This document shows positions 30,202 through 36,840 of a stretch of 64,000 nt of DNA, piece by piece (within the stretch, counting starts at the first letter, position 1; every line of letters begins with the position of its first letter). The translations under genes and the position numbers were made by a program. The notes below the pieces were generated by a model. It was not told the origin of the DNA. It ran no database searches and worked only from the letters and a program-made list of their open reading frames with translations. Source of the DNA: a virus; IMG/VR virus record IMGVR_UViG_3300027917_000019, positions 1-64,000 of that record. The stretch is one strand, 5' to 3'.

Positions 30202-30289
30202 GCTAGGGTGGCGAAATAGGCAGACGCGCCAGACTTAGGATCTGGTATCTTAATCAGATGTGCAGGTTCGATTCCTGTCCCTAGTACCA
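30202..30289 (+). tRNA. tRNA-Leu(TAG)
   Basis: Acceptor GCTAGGG/CCCTAGT, loop CTTAGGA, long variable arm, encoded CCA. Confidence 0.9.
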
Positions 30290-30300
30290 ATGTAATATTT

Positions 30301-30377
30301 GGGCCCTTAGCTCACGTTGGGAGAGCGCTGGCCTTGCAAGCCGGAGGTAGAGGGATCGTCACCCTCAGGGTCCACCA
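30301..30377 (+). tRNA. tRNA-Ala(TGC)
   Basis: Acceptor GGGCCCT/AGGGTCC, loop CTTGCAA, T-loop ATCGTCA (unusual), encoded CCA. Confidence 0.85.
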
Positions 30378-30382
30378 AATAT

Positions 30383-30456
30383 GCGGGATTAGCTGAGAGG
30401 CTTAGCACTACGTTTACACCGTGGAGACGGGGGTTCGATTCCCTCATCCCGTACCA
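30383..30456 (+). tRNA. tRNA-Val(TAC)
   Basis: Acceptor GCGGGAT/ATCCCGT, loop TTTACAC, encoded CCA. Confidence 0.88.
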
Positions 30457-30457
30457 T

Positions 30458-30532
30458 GCCCTTCTAGTACAGTGGTTAGTACACCTCTTTGGTATAGAGG
30501 AAAGCAGAGTTCGATTCTCTGGCAGGGCTCCA
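30458..30532 (+). tRNA. tRNA-Thr(GGT)
   Basis: Acceptor GCCCTTC/GCAGGGC (one mismatch), loop TTGGTAT, encoded CCA. Confidence 0.85.
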
Positions 30533-30533
30533 T

Positions 30534-30617
30534 GGTCGAGGGTCTCACTGCCCGTAGCAGTATCCGTAAAGGACTCCGTTACGCCAGCGGGTCGGAACAC
30601 CCGGCCCTCGACCACCA
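30534..30617 (+). ncRNA. Cloverleaf RNA with CCA end but no tRNA consensus bases
   Basis: Acceptor GGTCGAG/CTCGACC (extendable to 9 bp) then ACCA. Arms: CTGC-CCGTA-GCAG, CGTAA-9 nt-TTACG, and GGTCG-GAACACC-CGGCC. It has no GG in the D-loop, no normal 7-nt anticodon loop and no TTCRA T-loop. It sits between two ordinary tRNAs with 1-2 nt gaps. It could be a degenerate tRNA or a tRNA mimic. Confidence 0.5.
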
Positions 30618-30619
30618 AT

Positions 30620-30712
30620 GGAAGGGTCGTCACGGATGGTAGAGTGTGGCCGCCTGGAAAGCGGTTTGGCGTAATAAGCGTCATGTGGGTTCGAATCCCT
30701 CCCCTTCCGCCA
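30620..30712 (+). tRNA. tRNA-Ser(GGA)
   Basis: Acceptor GGAAGGG/CCCTTCC, loop CTGGAAA, long variable arm, encoded CCA. Confidence 0.9.
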
Positions 30713-30717
30713 AGTTT

Positions 30718-30792
30718 GCTCCTGTAGCATAACGGAAATGTAGGCGGCTTCTAACCGCTTGGATGGGGGTTCGACTCCCTCCAGGAGTGCCA
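30718..30792 (+). tRNA. tRNA-Arg(TCT)
   Basis: Acceptor GCTCCTG/CAGGAGT, loop CTTCTAA, encoded CCA. Confidence 0.9.
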
Positions 30793-30793
30793 C

Positions 30794-30869
30794 AGTCCTG
30801 TAGCTCAGCGGAAGAGCACCGACCTCCTAAGTCGGGATAGCGAGGGTTCGATTCCCTCCAGGACTGCCA
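30794..30869 (+). tRNA. tRNA-Arg(CCT)
   Basis: Acceptor AGTCCTG/CAGGACT, loop CTCCTAA, encoded CCA. Confidence 0.9.
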
Positions 30870-30879
30870 AGGAGTGGAC

Positions 30880-31095
30880 ATGAAATATCTGGGTATACTG
30901 TTTGTACTAGTAATGATCGGCTGTTCTGGTATTAATGCGTGGGAATCATCTCGCGCAGTAGATCATTGTCTTGAATTGAGAGACAATATAAAGTACCACT
31001 CTCATCGTTGTGCGAGTGCAATATTAAACGAGTCTTTCAAACACTGCAAAGCAGCAGAAGACGCGATTGTTACGTATCGCACGTACTGTTTGTGA
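30880..31095 (+). CDS. Small cysteine-rich lipoprotein, 71 aa
   Basis: MKYLGILFVLVMIGC is a lipoprotein signal with the lipobox MIGC. The mature part has four further cysteines (HCLEL, RCASA, HCKAA, YCL) and would be a lipid-anchored, disulfide-bonded helical domain. AGGAG lies 5 nt before the ATG. A surface role is likely; exact function unknown. Confidence 0.72.
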   Translation: MKYLGILFVLVMIGCSGINAWESSRAVDHCLELRDNIKYHSHRCASAILNESFKHCKAAEDAIVTYRTYCL

Positions 31096-31099
31096 TTTA

Positions 31100-31174
31100 G
31101 CGCCTGTAACTCAGCGGTAGAGTGCTTGCTTGACTCGCAGGAAGTCAGGGGTTCGAATCCCTTCGGGCGCACCA
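31100..31174 (+). tRNA. tRNA-Val(GAC)
   Basis: Acceptor GCGCCTG/CGGGCGC, loop TTGACTC, encoded CCA. Confidence 0.9.
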
Positions 31175-31195
31175 CTCTTATAGCGGAGAGTTACT

Positions 31196-31600
31196 ATGAC
31201 TGAAACTGATTTCGTAATCTTCGTTGGAATCACTGGAGTTATTCTAGGATTCGCTCTTCTCTGGTTCATGACTCAATTTGCTGGCGATGATTCAGAGACT
31301 GTCAAGCCGACAGAAGTACCACAGCTTAGTGAAGACGATGCAGAAGAAGCATCTGTTGCTAAGTTGGTGTTTGGTTGGGGTGCTTTTGCCTGGCTGGTAG
31401 GGATTATCGGTGGCGGGGTGTTTTTTGGGCTCGTAGGAGCCCTGCTTGGTGCTTTGATCGCTTCGGTTGCCGGGGCGCTTGGTGTTTCAGCGTATATGCT
31501 ACTTAGTGAGCGTTGGGCAGCAAGGAAGGTTGCGCTGGCAGTTGAGACCTCAGAAGAGGAAGAGTCTGAGGTATTGGTCTGTCAGACAGAACGTAGCTGA
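31196..31600 (+). CDS. Membrane protein with three predicted helices, 134 aa
   Basis: Hydrophobic segments at about 6-27, 58-78 and 80-102; glycine-rich (GGGVFFGLVGALLGALI). Acidic linker and acidic C-terminus. GGAG lies before the ATG. Function is unknown. Confidence 0.65.
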   Translation: MTETDFVIFVGITGVILGFALLWFMTQFAGDDSETVKPTEVPQLSEDDAEEASVAKLVFGWGAFAWLVGIIGGGVFFGLVGALLGALIASVAGALGVSAYMLLSERWAARKVALAVETSEEEESEVLVCQTERS

Positions 31601-31607
31601 GAATTCC

Positions 31608-31665
31608 ACACTCACTAGTTACTGTGTTCTTGCGCCGCGTCGGTGAGAGTAGAACTAGTGAGTGT
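31608..31665. repeat. 13-bp inverted repeat with 32-nt loop
   Basis: ACACTCACTAGTT and AACTAGTGAGTGT, between the membrane protein and tRNA-Leu. It has no T-run. It could be an RNA structure or a recombination or protein site. Confidence 0.65.
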
Positions 31666-31671
31666 AGATTT

Positions 31672-31758
31672 GGGGTTGTGGCGGAATTGGCAGACGCGCC
31701 GGTCTCAAAAGCCGGTGCCAGAAATGGCGTGTGGGTTCGAGTCCCACCGGCCCTACCA
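31672..31758 (+). tRNA. tRNA-Leu(CAA)
   Basis: Acceptor GGGGTTG/CGGCCCT, loop CTCAAAA, long variable arm, encoded CCA. Confidence 0.88.
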
Positions 31759-31803
31759 AATCTAAGTTAAGCTATAAGATATTTACGTTATTAGGAGTTT
31801 CCT

Positions 31804-32193
31804 GTGGAAAAGTTTTAGGAAATCAATTCAAACCAAAAGCTGTATGTTGTAACTCGTCGAGACCTCCCAGCCGGAGTTCAAGCAGTACAGGCGGGACACG
31901 CTCTAGTTGGTTACAGCCTAAATAATAAGACAATGTTTGAGAACTGGGCCACAGTCTCAAACTACTTGTGTTATCTATCCGTTTCGGATGAAAAGTCTCT
32001 AGCAGCCTTGTGTGATGAGGCTGAACGTCGCGGTATCAAGTTCTACGCTTTTCGAGAATCCGATCTAGATGATGCCTTGACAGCGGTCTGCTTCGAACCT
32101 ACGTTAGAAACTCGCAAGCTCATGTCGGGTTTGCCTCTCGCATTTCGCGAGTTTGTGGGTGAAGCGACTTTACGAGTTCAAAGGCAGCCCTAA
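31804..32193 (+). CDS. Peptidyl-tRNA hydrolase 2-like protein with in-frame UAG at codon 5
   Basis: KLYVVTRRDLPAGVQAVQAG followed by HALVGYSL is the N-terminal signature of the PTH2 family, which releases peptides from dropped-off peptidyl-tRNA. The only good start is GTG 31804, 6 nt after TTAGGAG, reading MEKF then TAG (31816) then EINSNQKLYVV. No ATG, GTG or TTG occurs in frame between the TAG and 31933, which lies inside the domain. The gene is therefore broken or read through. A tRNA with anticodon CTA lies 53 nt downstream. Length with read-through is 129 aa, normal for PTH2. Confidence 0.7.
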
Positions 32194-32245
32194 ATGCGTT
32201 TAGCAACTCGTCCTTTAGATTGTTGAAAATCTGCAATTTGGAGGA

Positions 32246-32317
32246 GCCCTATTAGCTCAGTGGTAGAGCAGCGGCCTCTAAAACCGTGGTGGGTGGGTTC
32301 GAATCCCTCATGGGGCG
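32246..32317 (+). tRNA. Amber-suppressor tRNA, anticodon CTA
   Basis: Acceptor GCCCTAT/ATGGGGC, D-arm GCTC-AGTGGTA-GAGC, anticodon loop CTCTAAA with C:A at 31-39, T-loop TTCGAAT with one T:T mismatch in the stem, discriminator G, then CTA in place of CCA. Loop and C:A pair match the phage tRNA-Trp (CTCCAAA) except for one base, suggesting descent from it. Confidence 0.75.
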
Positions 32318-32336
32318 CTAAAGATGATATACTAAT

Positions 32337-32411
32337 GGACCCGTCGTCTAGTGGTGAGGGCATGCGTCTTATACGCGCAAGATGAAGGTTCGATTCCTTC
32401 CGGGTCTACCA
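32337..32411 (+). tRNA. tRNA-Ile(TAT)
   Basis: Acceptor GGACCCG/CGGGTCT, loop CTTATAC, encoded CCA. Confidence 0.87.
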
Positions 32412-32412
32412 T

Positions 32413-32492
32413 GCTGGCGTAGCCCAATCCAGGCAGAGGCAGCCGCCTTAAAACCGGTAACAGTGTGGGTTCGACTCCCTCCGTCAGCACCA
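32413..32492 (+). tRNA. tRNA with anticodon TAA (Leu codon UUA), short variable loop
   Basis: Acceptor GCTGGCG/CGTCAGC, loop CTTAAAA, C:C at 31-39, T:T in the T-stem, encoded CCA. Leu tRNAs normally have a long variable arm and this one does not, so amino-acid identity is uncertain. Confidence 0.65.
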
Positions 32493-32534
32493 ACCGTTAT
32501 AGCAAGAGGTATCTACATGTTTTAGGAGTCTACT

Positions 32535-33071
32535 ATGTCTGCGCACGCAACCCTACTTCTCAACTCAACTTACGAACCTCTCAAGATTATTCCTTGGCAG
32601 AGGGCTATCACTATGTGGTGGTCAGACAAGGTTGAAATTGTTGAGGAGTATGATGATTTTGATCTAAAGTCAATGTCTATCACAATGAAGTGCCCGGCTG
32701 TTGTGCGTTTGTTGAAGTACGTTAAGGGAAATCGTAACAAGGTAAAGTTCTCTCGTATCAACGTGTTTGCACGAGACAACTTCACCTGTCAGTACTGTGG
32801 AACGCAGCCTGGCACGAGGAACTTGACGTATGACCACGTGCTTCCTAAGTCTCGTGGTGGTAAGACTATTTGGGATAACATCGTCACTTGTTGCTTATCT
32901 TGTAACAGCAAGAAGGCTGACAGTACGCCACAAGAGGCTCACATGAAGCTAAAGAAGCTTCCTACAAAGCCTCGCCAGCGTCCGGAACTCAAGTTGACTT
33001 TCAACATCCCAAAGACTCCTGATGCCTGGAGGAGCTACCTCTACTGGAATCAGGAATTAGAGCATGACTGA
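32535..33071 (+). CDS. HNH endonuclease, 178 aa
   Basis: Zinc pair C85-C88 (CQYC), HNH core with D100-H101 (TYDHVLPKSRGG), N115, and CLSCN at 120-124. This is the common free-standing phage and actinobacterial HNH form, preceded by a helical N-terminal domain with LLLNSTYEPLKII. It probably nicks or cuts DNA. TTTAGGAG lies before the ATG. Nothing marks it as inserted in another gene. Confidence 0.85.
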   Translation: MSAHATLLLNSTYEPLKIIPWQRAITMWWSDKVEIVEEYDDFDLKSMSITMKCPAVVRLLKYVKGNRNKVKFSRINVFARDNFTCQYCGTQPGTRNLTYDHVLPKSRGGKTIWDNIVTCCLSCNSKKADSTPQEAHMKLKKLPTKPRQRPELKLTFNIPKTPDAWRSYLYWNQELEHD

Positions 33072-33375
33072 TAAGACAGTATGGCTTGAGTGTAAGTGCA
33101 GCGTACCTGAGCATGCGGTTCGTGTTTCATTGGCCAAGTGGGGCGGCCGTGAAGATGACGTAGAGTTGTGGATTGAACCGCAGCTCAGGCTCGCTGACGT
33201 TGGATTTTTCAAGAGAGTTTGGTGGGCAATCAAGATTTTGTTCGGGTATGATCCTGCTTGTTTCACTGAGTGTATCGTTTCTGAGGAATCTCTTGACGAG
33301 TTGTCTACAATCATTGTATCTTACAGGTTGATTAGGAAGTTGAGAAAAGCCCGAGAAGGAAAGTCTAGCCGATAG
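33064..33375 (+). CDS. Hypothetical protein, 103 aa
   Basis: It overlaps the HNH gene by 8 nt. CKC near the start, an amphipathic WWAIKILFGY segment and a basic C-terminus. Its last codons form the 5' acceptor strand of tRNA-Ser(GCT). Function is unknown. Confidence 0.6.
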   Translation: MTDKTVWLECKCSVPEHAVRVSLAKWGGREDDVELWIEPQLRLADVGFFKRVWWAIKILFGYDPACFTECIVSEESLDELSTIIVSYRLIRKLRKAREGKSSR

Positions 33376-33450
33376 TTGGCGACGGCAACGGTTTGCTAAA
33401 CCGTCGAGGATGAAAGTCCCTTATGGGTTCGACCCCCATACTTTCCGCCA
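33358..33450 (+). tRNA. tRNA-Ser(GCT)
   Basis: Acceptor GGAAAGT/ACTTTCC, loop TTGCTAA, long variable arm, encoded CCA. It overlaps the end of the preceding gene by 18 nt. Confidence 0.9.
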
Positions 33451-33454
33451 TTCT

Positions 33455-33559
33455 GGAGGGGTAACTCAGTGAGCGTTTACGTAATCATGAGTGCGTTGCG
33501 CGTGGTAGAGTATCGGGTATTTAACCCGGAAGTCGCTGGTTCGACTCCAGCCCCCTCCC
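33455..33559 (+). tRNA. tRNA-like (Lys TTT-like) with large D-loop insertion
   Basis: Acceptor GGAGGGG/CCCCTCC and T-arm GCTGG-TTCGACT-CCAGC are perfect. D-stem ACTC/GAGT encloses about 40 nt where 7-9 are normal. The anticodon arm TCGGG-TATTTAA-CCCGG lacks U33. No CCA follows (CCTA). Confidence 0.5.
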
Positions 33560-33583
33560 CTAACGTTTGATAGTGAGGGTGAT

Positions 33584-33934
33584 ATGATTAGTGATAAGAC
33601 CATTTCTGCCGTAGTGTCTAAGGCGATGGAGCAGCATGCAAAGAAGGTTGCAGCCTCAGCAGTAGAGGGTGCAATTGAGCGTAAGGTAAAGGGCCTCATC
33701 GACGAAGAAGTTGATAAGCAACTAAAGAATCTGCAAAAGACAATTGCAGCTGAGGTACCTAAGGCCCTCAAAGCGTATCTACACACGAAGACAGGCGATA
33801 GGTATAGTGGTAAGAAGACTCCCCTACAGCGAGCAATTGAGCGTAAGATTAGGGTAAAGGATCTTGACGCGGCTGTTGATGAATTCTTCAATGGATATGA
33901 ACTAGCGTTTGTAGAGTCAGAAGAAACTGAATAG
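33584..33934 (+). CDS. Basic helical protein, 116 aa
   Basis: Strongly helical and lysine- and alanine-rich (AMEQHAKKVAASAVEGAIER), with a basic middle. GAGGGTGAT lies before the ATG. The small gene at 34579 has similar composition. Possibly nucleic-acid binding; unproven. Confidence 0.6.
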   Translation: MISDKTISAVVSKAMEQHAKKVAASAVEGAIERKVKGLIDEEVDKQLKNLQKTIAAEVPKALKAYLHTKTGDRYSGKKTPLQRAIERKIRVKDLDAAVDEFFNGYELAFVESEETE

Positions 33935-33940
33935 TTTAAT

Positions 33941-34030
33941 GGTAGGTCAAGCAAATTGGCGATTGCACCCGGTTTGAACCCGGACGAGGTGTAGAAGCCC
34001 TTGGGGGTTCGACTCCCTCACCTACCGCCA
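33941..34030 (+). tRNA. tRNA-Ser(TGA)
   Basis: Acceptor GGTAGGT/ACCTACC, loop TTTGAAC, long variable arm, encoded CCA. Confidence 0.9.
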
Positions 34031-34037
34031 GGTAAAT

Positions 34038-34256
34038 ATGAAGTGTCCAAGTTGTGGCTCACAGGGTGCAGAAGTATTGTTTACCAGTGTTTCTTGCCCA
34101 AATGAGGAATGCCAGTGGTATGACGAGTCAGTACTGAAGAGTATTGCTGAACGGGCACTTGTATTAGACGAGTTTATAAAGACACTATTGGATGTAGAGG
34201 AAGAGGATACGGACAAGACGCCAGTGTGGCACCCAACCCTTCCTTTTATCGACTAG
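34038..34256 (+). CDS. Zinc-ribbon protein, 72 aa
   Basis: MKCPSCGSQGAEVLF then CPNEEC form a four-cysteine zinc ribbon; the rest is acidic. AGG lies before the ATG, 7 nt after tRNA-Ser. Function is unknown. Confidence 0.68.
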   Translation: MKCPSCGSQGAEVLFTSVSCPNEECQWYDESVLKSIAERALVLDEFIKTLLDVEEEDTDKTPVWHPTLPFID

Positions 34257-34278
34257 GAGATACTGCCATGCTTTAATT

Positions 34279-34458
34279 ATGGCACGTACACATCACCACA
34301 ATCGTGGTTGGGCTAAACGTCGAATGAACAAGGATCACAAAGAAGATCGTCGTTTGTGTCAAAGACGTTTTCGTAGTATACAGAGAGGGATGATACATCA
34401 CGAACGTTGGGATGATATTCCAAGGTTCCGTAGAGACAGTGGGTGGTTGACATGGTAG
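34279..34458 (+). CDS. Very basic small protein, 59 aa
   Basis: Begins MARTHHHNRGWAKRRMNKDH, rich in Arg and His. It probably binds nucleic acid or phosphate. The nearest ribosome-binding site (AGGAGA) serves a three-codon frame ATG CTT TAA at 34268, so re-initiation may be used. Confidence 0.5.
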   Translation: MARTHHHNRGWAKRRMNKDHKEDRRLCQRRFRSIQRGMIHHERWDDIPRFRRDSGWLTW

Positions 34459-34578
34459 AAAGCATTTTGACCAGCGTCACGACTACGCAGTGAATCACAA
34501 GACCGGTAAGCAGATTTGCTACAAAGCCTATTGCAAGGGGCACGTTTCGGACTTATGGTGATGCGGAAGGAGACACGT

Positions 34579-34833
34579 ATGGACTTTGAGAAGGAAATTA
34601 CAAAGGCTCAGAAGACTGCAGCCCAAAAGGCTATGAAGGAAGCGGCTGCTCGAACACTCAACGATCTTGCAACGGATCTTGGTAAGAAAGTTGCTGCTAC
34701 ATGGTTTAAGACTCACCGCAAAGAACTGGAGCAAGAACTAGCAGAAGCTCTAGAAGAGCTTTGGCCGGGGATTCTTGAAAAGACTGCACAACGTTGGGCG
34801 AAGGAAGCTGAACTAACGGTGGATGGTTGGTGA
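34579..34833 (+). CDS. Helical protein, 84 aa
   Basis: The ATG follows AAGGAG. Charged helices rich in Ala, Lys and Glu, with WFKTHRKELEQELAEALEELW. Coupled to the next gene (TGATG). Function is unknown. Confidence 0.62.
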   Translation: MDFEKEITKAQKTAAQKAMKEAAARTLNDLATDLGKKVAATWFKTHRKELEQELAEALEELWPGILEKTAQRWAKEAELTVDGW

Positions 34834-35063
34834 TGAAAATTGTAGCAACAAACGAACAGCTGTATCTGGTGGATATCTATGATCTCGGGGATATCGGTGA
34901 AGAAACACCAGATCAGCAGCGCTTCAACAGGGATATCACGGTCCCTAGTAACCTTTTGTTCATGGAGTATGCTGAGTACCTGCAGACTCTCTATTCACAG
35001 GCAGCTGGGGAACGAGAGTTTCAAGAAAGGCGTGATTCCATGAAGGTTGTGGTGTCTGGATGA
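34833..35063 (+). CDS. Hypothetical protein, 76 aa
   Basis: The start overlaps the previous stop. Acidic, mixed alpha/beta. Its end overlaps the deformylase start (ATGA), so these genes are translationally coupled. Function is unknown. Confidence 0.6.
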   Translation: MKIVATNEQLYLVDIYDLGDIGEETPDQQRFNRDITVPSNLLFMEYAEYLQTLYSQAAGEREFQERRDSMKVVVSG

Positions 35064-35572
35064 CTGTTCGTTCCATCAGTGTGTGGCCTCACGAGGTTTT
35101 GCGTGAGGTAGCAGAAGCTGTAGAGGATGTGCATGCTGAAGAGGTTGTGCAACTGGTCAAAGACCTTCGTGACACGACAACGGCTTACAGGGCCCACGGT
35201 GTTGCTGCTCCACAGATAGGTGTGTCAAAGCGGGTCATTATCGTACGAGACGGTGAGATACATAGGGTCCTAATTAACCCAGAGTATCTCACCACCTCTG
35301 CAGTCCCCATTACTTCGTTTGAAGGTTGTTTGTCCTTTCCTGGCGTAAGAGTGAAGATTAAGCGTGCAGATTCTGTGCATATTTCGTACTTAGATGAACA
35401 TGGACACGCTCATTCTTGGGAAGCAGAAGGTTTGTCTGCGGTGGCGGTTCAACACGAGATTGATCACCTGAATGGCGTTGTCATGATAGATCATCTTTCA
35501 AAGTTGGAGCGCAACATAGCTCTACGGCGCCTCAAGAAGGTTAAGAAGAGGTTGGGAGCATACGCTGCATGA
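35060..35572 (+). CDS. def: Peptide deformylase, 170 aa
   Basis: Removes the formyl group from new proteins. The three conserved motifs are GVAAPQIG (47-54), EGCLS with metal ligand C90, and QHEIDHLNG with ligands H132 and H136 and catalytic E133. Full length for a bacterial enzyme. Phage deformylases occur in several large phages. It fits the initiator tRNA and other translation genes nearby. Confidence 0.95.
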   Translation: MTVRSISVWPHEVLREVAEAVEDVHAEEVVQLVKDLRDTTTAYRAHGVAAPQIGVSKRVIIVRDGEIHRVLINPEYLTTSAVPITSFEGCLSFPGVRVKIKRADSVHISYLDEHGHAHSWEAEGLSAVAVQHEIDHLNGVVMIDHLSKLERNIALRRLKKVKKRLGAYAA

Positions 35573-35769
35573 ACTTTGATATCGTGGCTATTACTCGACA
35601 GGCTGAATCTCGGGGGTGGAAAGTAAAGCCAACTAAGAGCGGTCATTACTGTTTCTTGGCTCCTGACAAGAGTATTCGGCCAATATATGTCTCATCTACT
35701 CCTAGTGATTGGAGAGCTATTCACAAGATTAAGGCACAGTTTCGGCGGGCAGGGTTGGAGTTGAGTTGA
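35569..35769 (+). CDS. HicA-like small RNA-binding protein, 66 aa
   Basis: The pattern RGWKVKPTKSGHYCFLAPD matches the HicA/dsRBD-like fold (GW, G-H, K), with a C-terminal helix. It is coupled to the deformylase. No antitoxin partner of HicB type is beside it, so a toxin role is uncertain. Confidence 0.65.
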   Translation: MNFDIVAITRQAESRGWKVKPTKSGHYCFLAPDKSIRPIYVSSTPSDWRAIHKIKAQFRRAGLELS

Positions 35770-35939
35770 TGAACACCAAGGATGTTAAAAAACACGGGGA
35801 TCCGTTGCCATGTTGTAATGGTTACATCTACTATGACGGCCGCTGTGGTGATGGTCCGATACCAATCCACGAAAAAACGTGTCCTGTCGGCAAGCGCGAG
35901 GAGGCTGAGTGGGCATATTGGAGTCGCGAGCGCAGATAG
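35769..35939 (+). CDS. Small cysteine protein, 56 aa
   Basis: MNTKDVKKHG, then CC, C and C in LPCCNGYIYYDGRCG and KTCPVG. It overlaps the previous stop by 1 nt. Probably zinc-binding. Function is unknown. Confidence 0.6.
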   Translation: MNTKDVKKHGDPLPCCNGYIYYDGRCGDGPIPIHEKTCPVGKREEAEWAYWSRERR

Positions 35940-35948
35940 GATTAACAC

Positions 35949-35976
35949 TTGACAACACCGTAAAAGGTGTTACACT
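35949..35976 (+). promoter_or_regulatory. Promoter TTGACA-N16-TACACT with palindromic spacer
   Basis: The spacer reads AACACC-GTAAAA-GGTGTT including its edges, a 6-bp inverted repeat that could be an operator. It faces tRNA-Glu(CTC). Confidence 0.65.
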
Positions 35977-35986
35977 GAGGCTCTTC

Positions 35987-36063
35987 GGCCCTATCGTCTA
36001 CGTTGGTTAGGACGCTAGCCTCTCACGCTGGAAAACCCGGATCGTCGCCGGGTAGGGTCACCA
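35987..36063 (+). tRNA. tRNA-Glu(CTC)
   Basis: Acceptor GGCCCTA/TAGGGTC, loop CTCTCAC, T-loop ATCGTCG, encoded CCA. Confidence 0.87.
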
Positions 36064-36072
36064 AGGGGTATC

Positions 36073-36678
36073 ATGCAAAAGATCAAGTATCTACTTTCAG
36101 TTTTGAAGCTTTTCTATAGGTATATACGTGCCTTTTCTACGGGTTGGACACCGTATGATTATCGTCAGGCTGGAAGGCTTCTTAAGGAACAATACTTGGG
36201 TACTGCTGTTGAGCTTTTTCATGACGGTAAGTTCTCTAGGTTGGATTTGTTGAAGCTGGATTCATGTTTGCCTATGAGTGATGAGGGAATTGCTGCGTTG
36301 AAGAATCCGGAAAAGGCGCCTCTTCTACCGGATCCTTATCGCAAACACAGCGGGACCGGAATTGCCGATCTACCCCTACCGCCGTATCCGATAGAACCAC
36401 CTGCTCCTGGAGTTGGTCCAAACTATTCAAATGTACCGAGGCGTTCAAAGGGCCTTTCTAAGGCAGCGTTTCAGCAACTAGCTGGAGGGTATGTTTCTCG
36501 AAGCGGTGGCGTCAATGAGCTTGAACGAGTTTCTTTTGAGTTAGAGAATGCTAAGAAGATCCTTGCAGTGGCACAAGAGCGTTATGATAAGGTACTAGAG
36601 CAACACATTCCCATAACTGTTGCTGAATATTACGAGCGCCTTGACAAGTCTGATACAGACCCACAGAATTCTCATTGA
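36073..36678 (+). CDS. Hypothetical protein, 201 aa
   Basis: A basic, aromatic N-terminus (LLSVLKLFYRYIRAF) could be a membrane anchor. It is followed by a proline-rich linker (near 95-115) and a C-terminal coiled coil. AGGGG lies before the ATG. Function is unknown. Confidence 0.6.
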   Translation: MQKIKYLLSVLKLFYRYIRAFSTGWTPYDYRQAGRLLKEQYLGTAVELFHDGKFSRLDLLKLDSCLPMSDEGIAALKNPEKAPLLPDPYRKHSGTGIADLPLPPYPIEPPAPGVGPNYSNVPRRSKGLSKAAFQQLAGGYVSRSGGVNELERVSFELENAKKILAVAQERYDKVLEQHIPITVAEYYERLDKSDTDPQNSH

Positions 36679-36683
36679 AATTT

Positions 36684-36763
36684 CGCGGGGTAGGGGAGTT
36701 AGGTCGTCCCCGCTAGGCTCATACCCTGGAGATCGCAGCGTTCGAATCCTGCCCCCGCAACCA
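36684..36763 (+). tRNA. Initiator tRNA-fMet(CAT)
   Basis: CGCGGGG/CCCCGCA with the C1:A72 mismatch typical of bacterial initiators, loop CTCATAC, encoded CCA. The anticodon stem lacks the full GGG:CCC set, with AGG/CCT. Confidence 0.85.
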
Positions 36764-36764
36764 A

Positions 36765-36839
36765 GGCCCGGTCGTCTAGCGGCTAGGACAACAGCCTTTC
36801 AAGCTGTGAACCGGAGTTCGATTCTCCGTCGGGTCACCA
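36765..36839 (+). tRNA. tRNA-Glu(TTC)
   Basis: Acceptor GGCCCGG/TCGGGTC, loop CTTTCAA, encoded CCA. Confidence 0.9.
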
Positions 36840-36840
36840 T

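Noticed and set aside
31933-32193. ATG 31933 as the start of the peptidyl-tRNA hydrolase-like gene
   Set aside because: It would remove the conserved first third of the PTH2 domain, which is intact in frame upstream.
32535-33071. Homing endonuclease inside an intron
   Set aside because: No split gene or group I intron signature flanks the HNH gene; tRNA genes on both sides are complete.
34441-34554. Frameshift continuation of the basic protein at 34279 (GRKHFDQRHDYAV...)
   Set aside because: The frame is open and looks protein-like, but I see no slippery site and no start codon with a ribosome-binding site.
35569-35769. HicAB toxin-antitoxin pair
   Set aside because: The HicA-like protein has no HicB-like neighbour; the next gene is a small cysteine protein.
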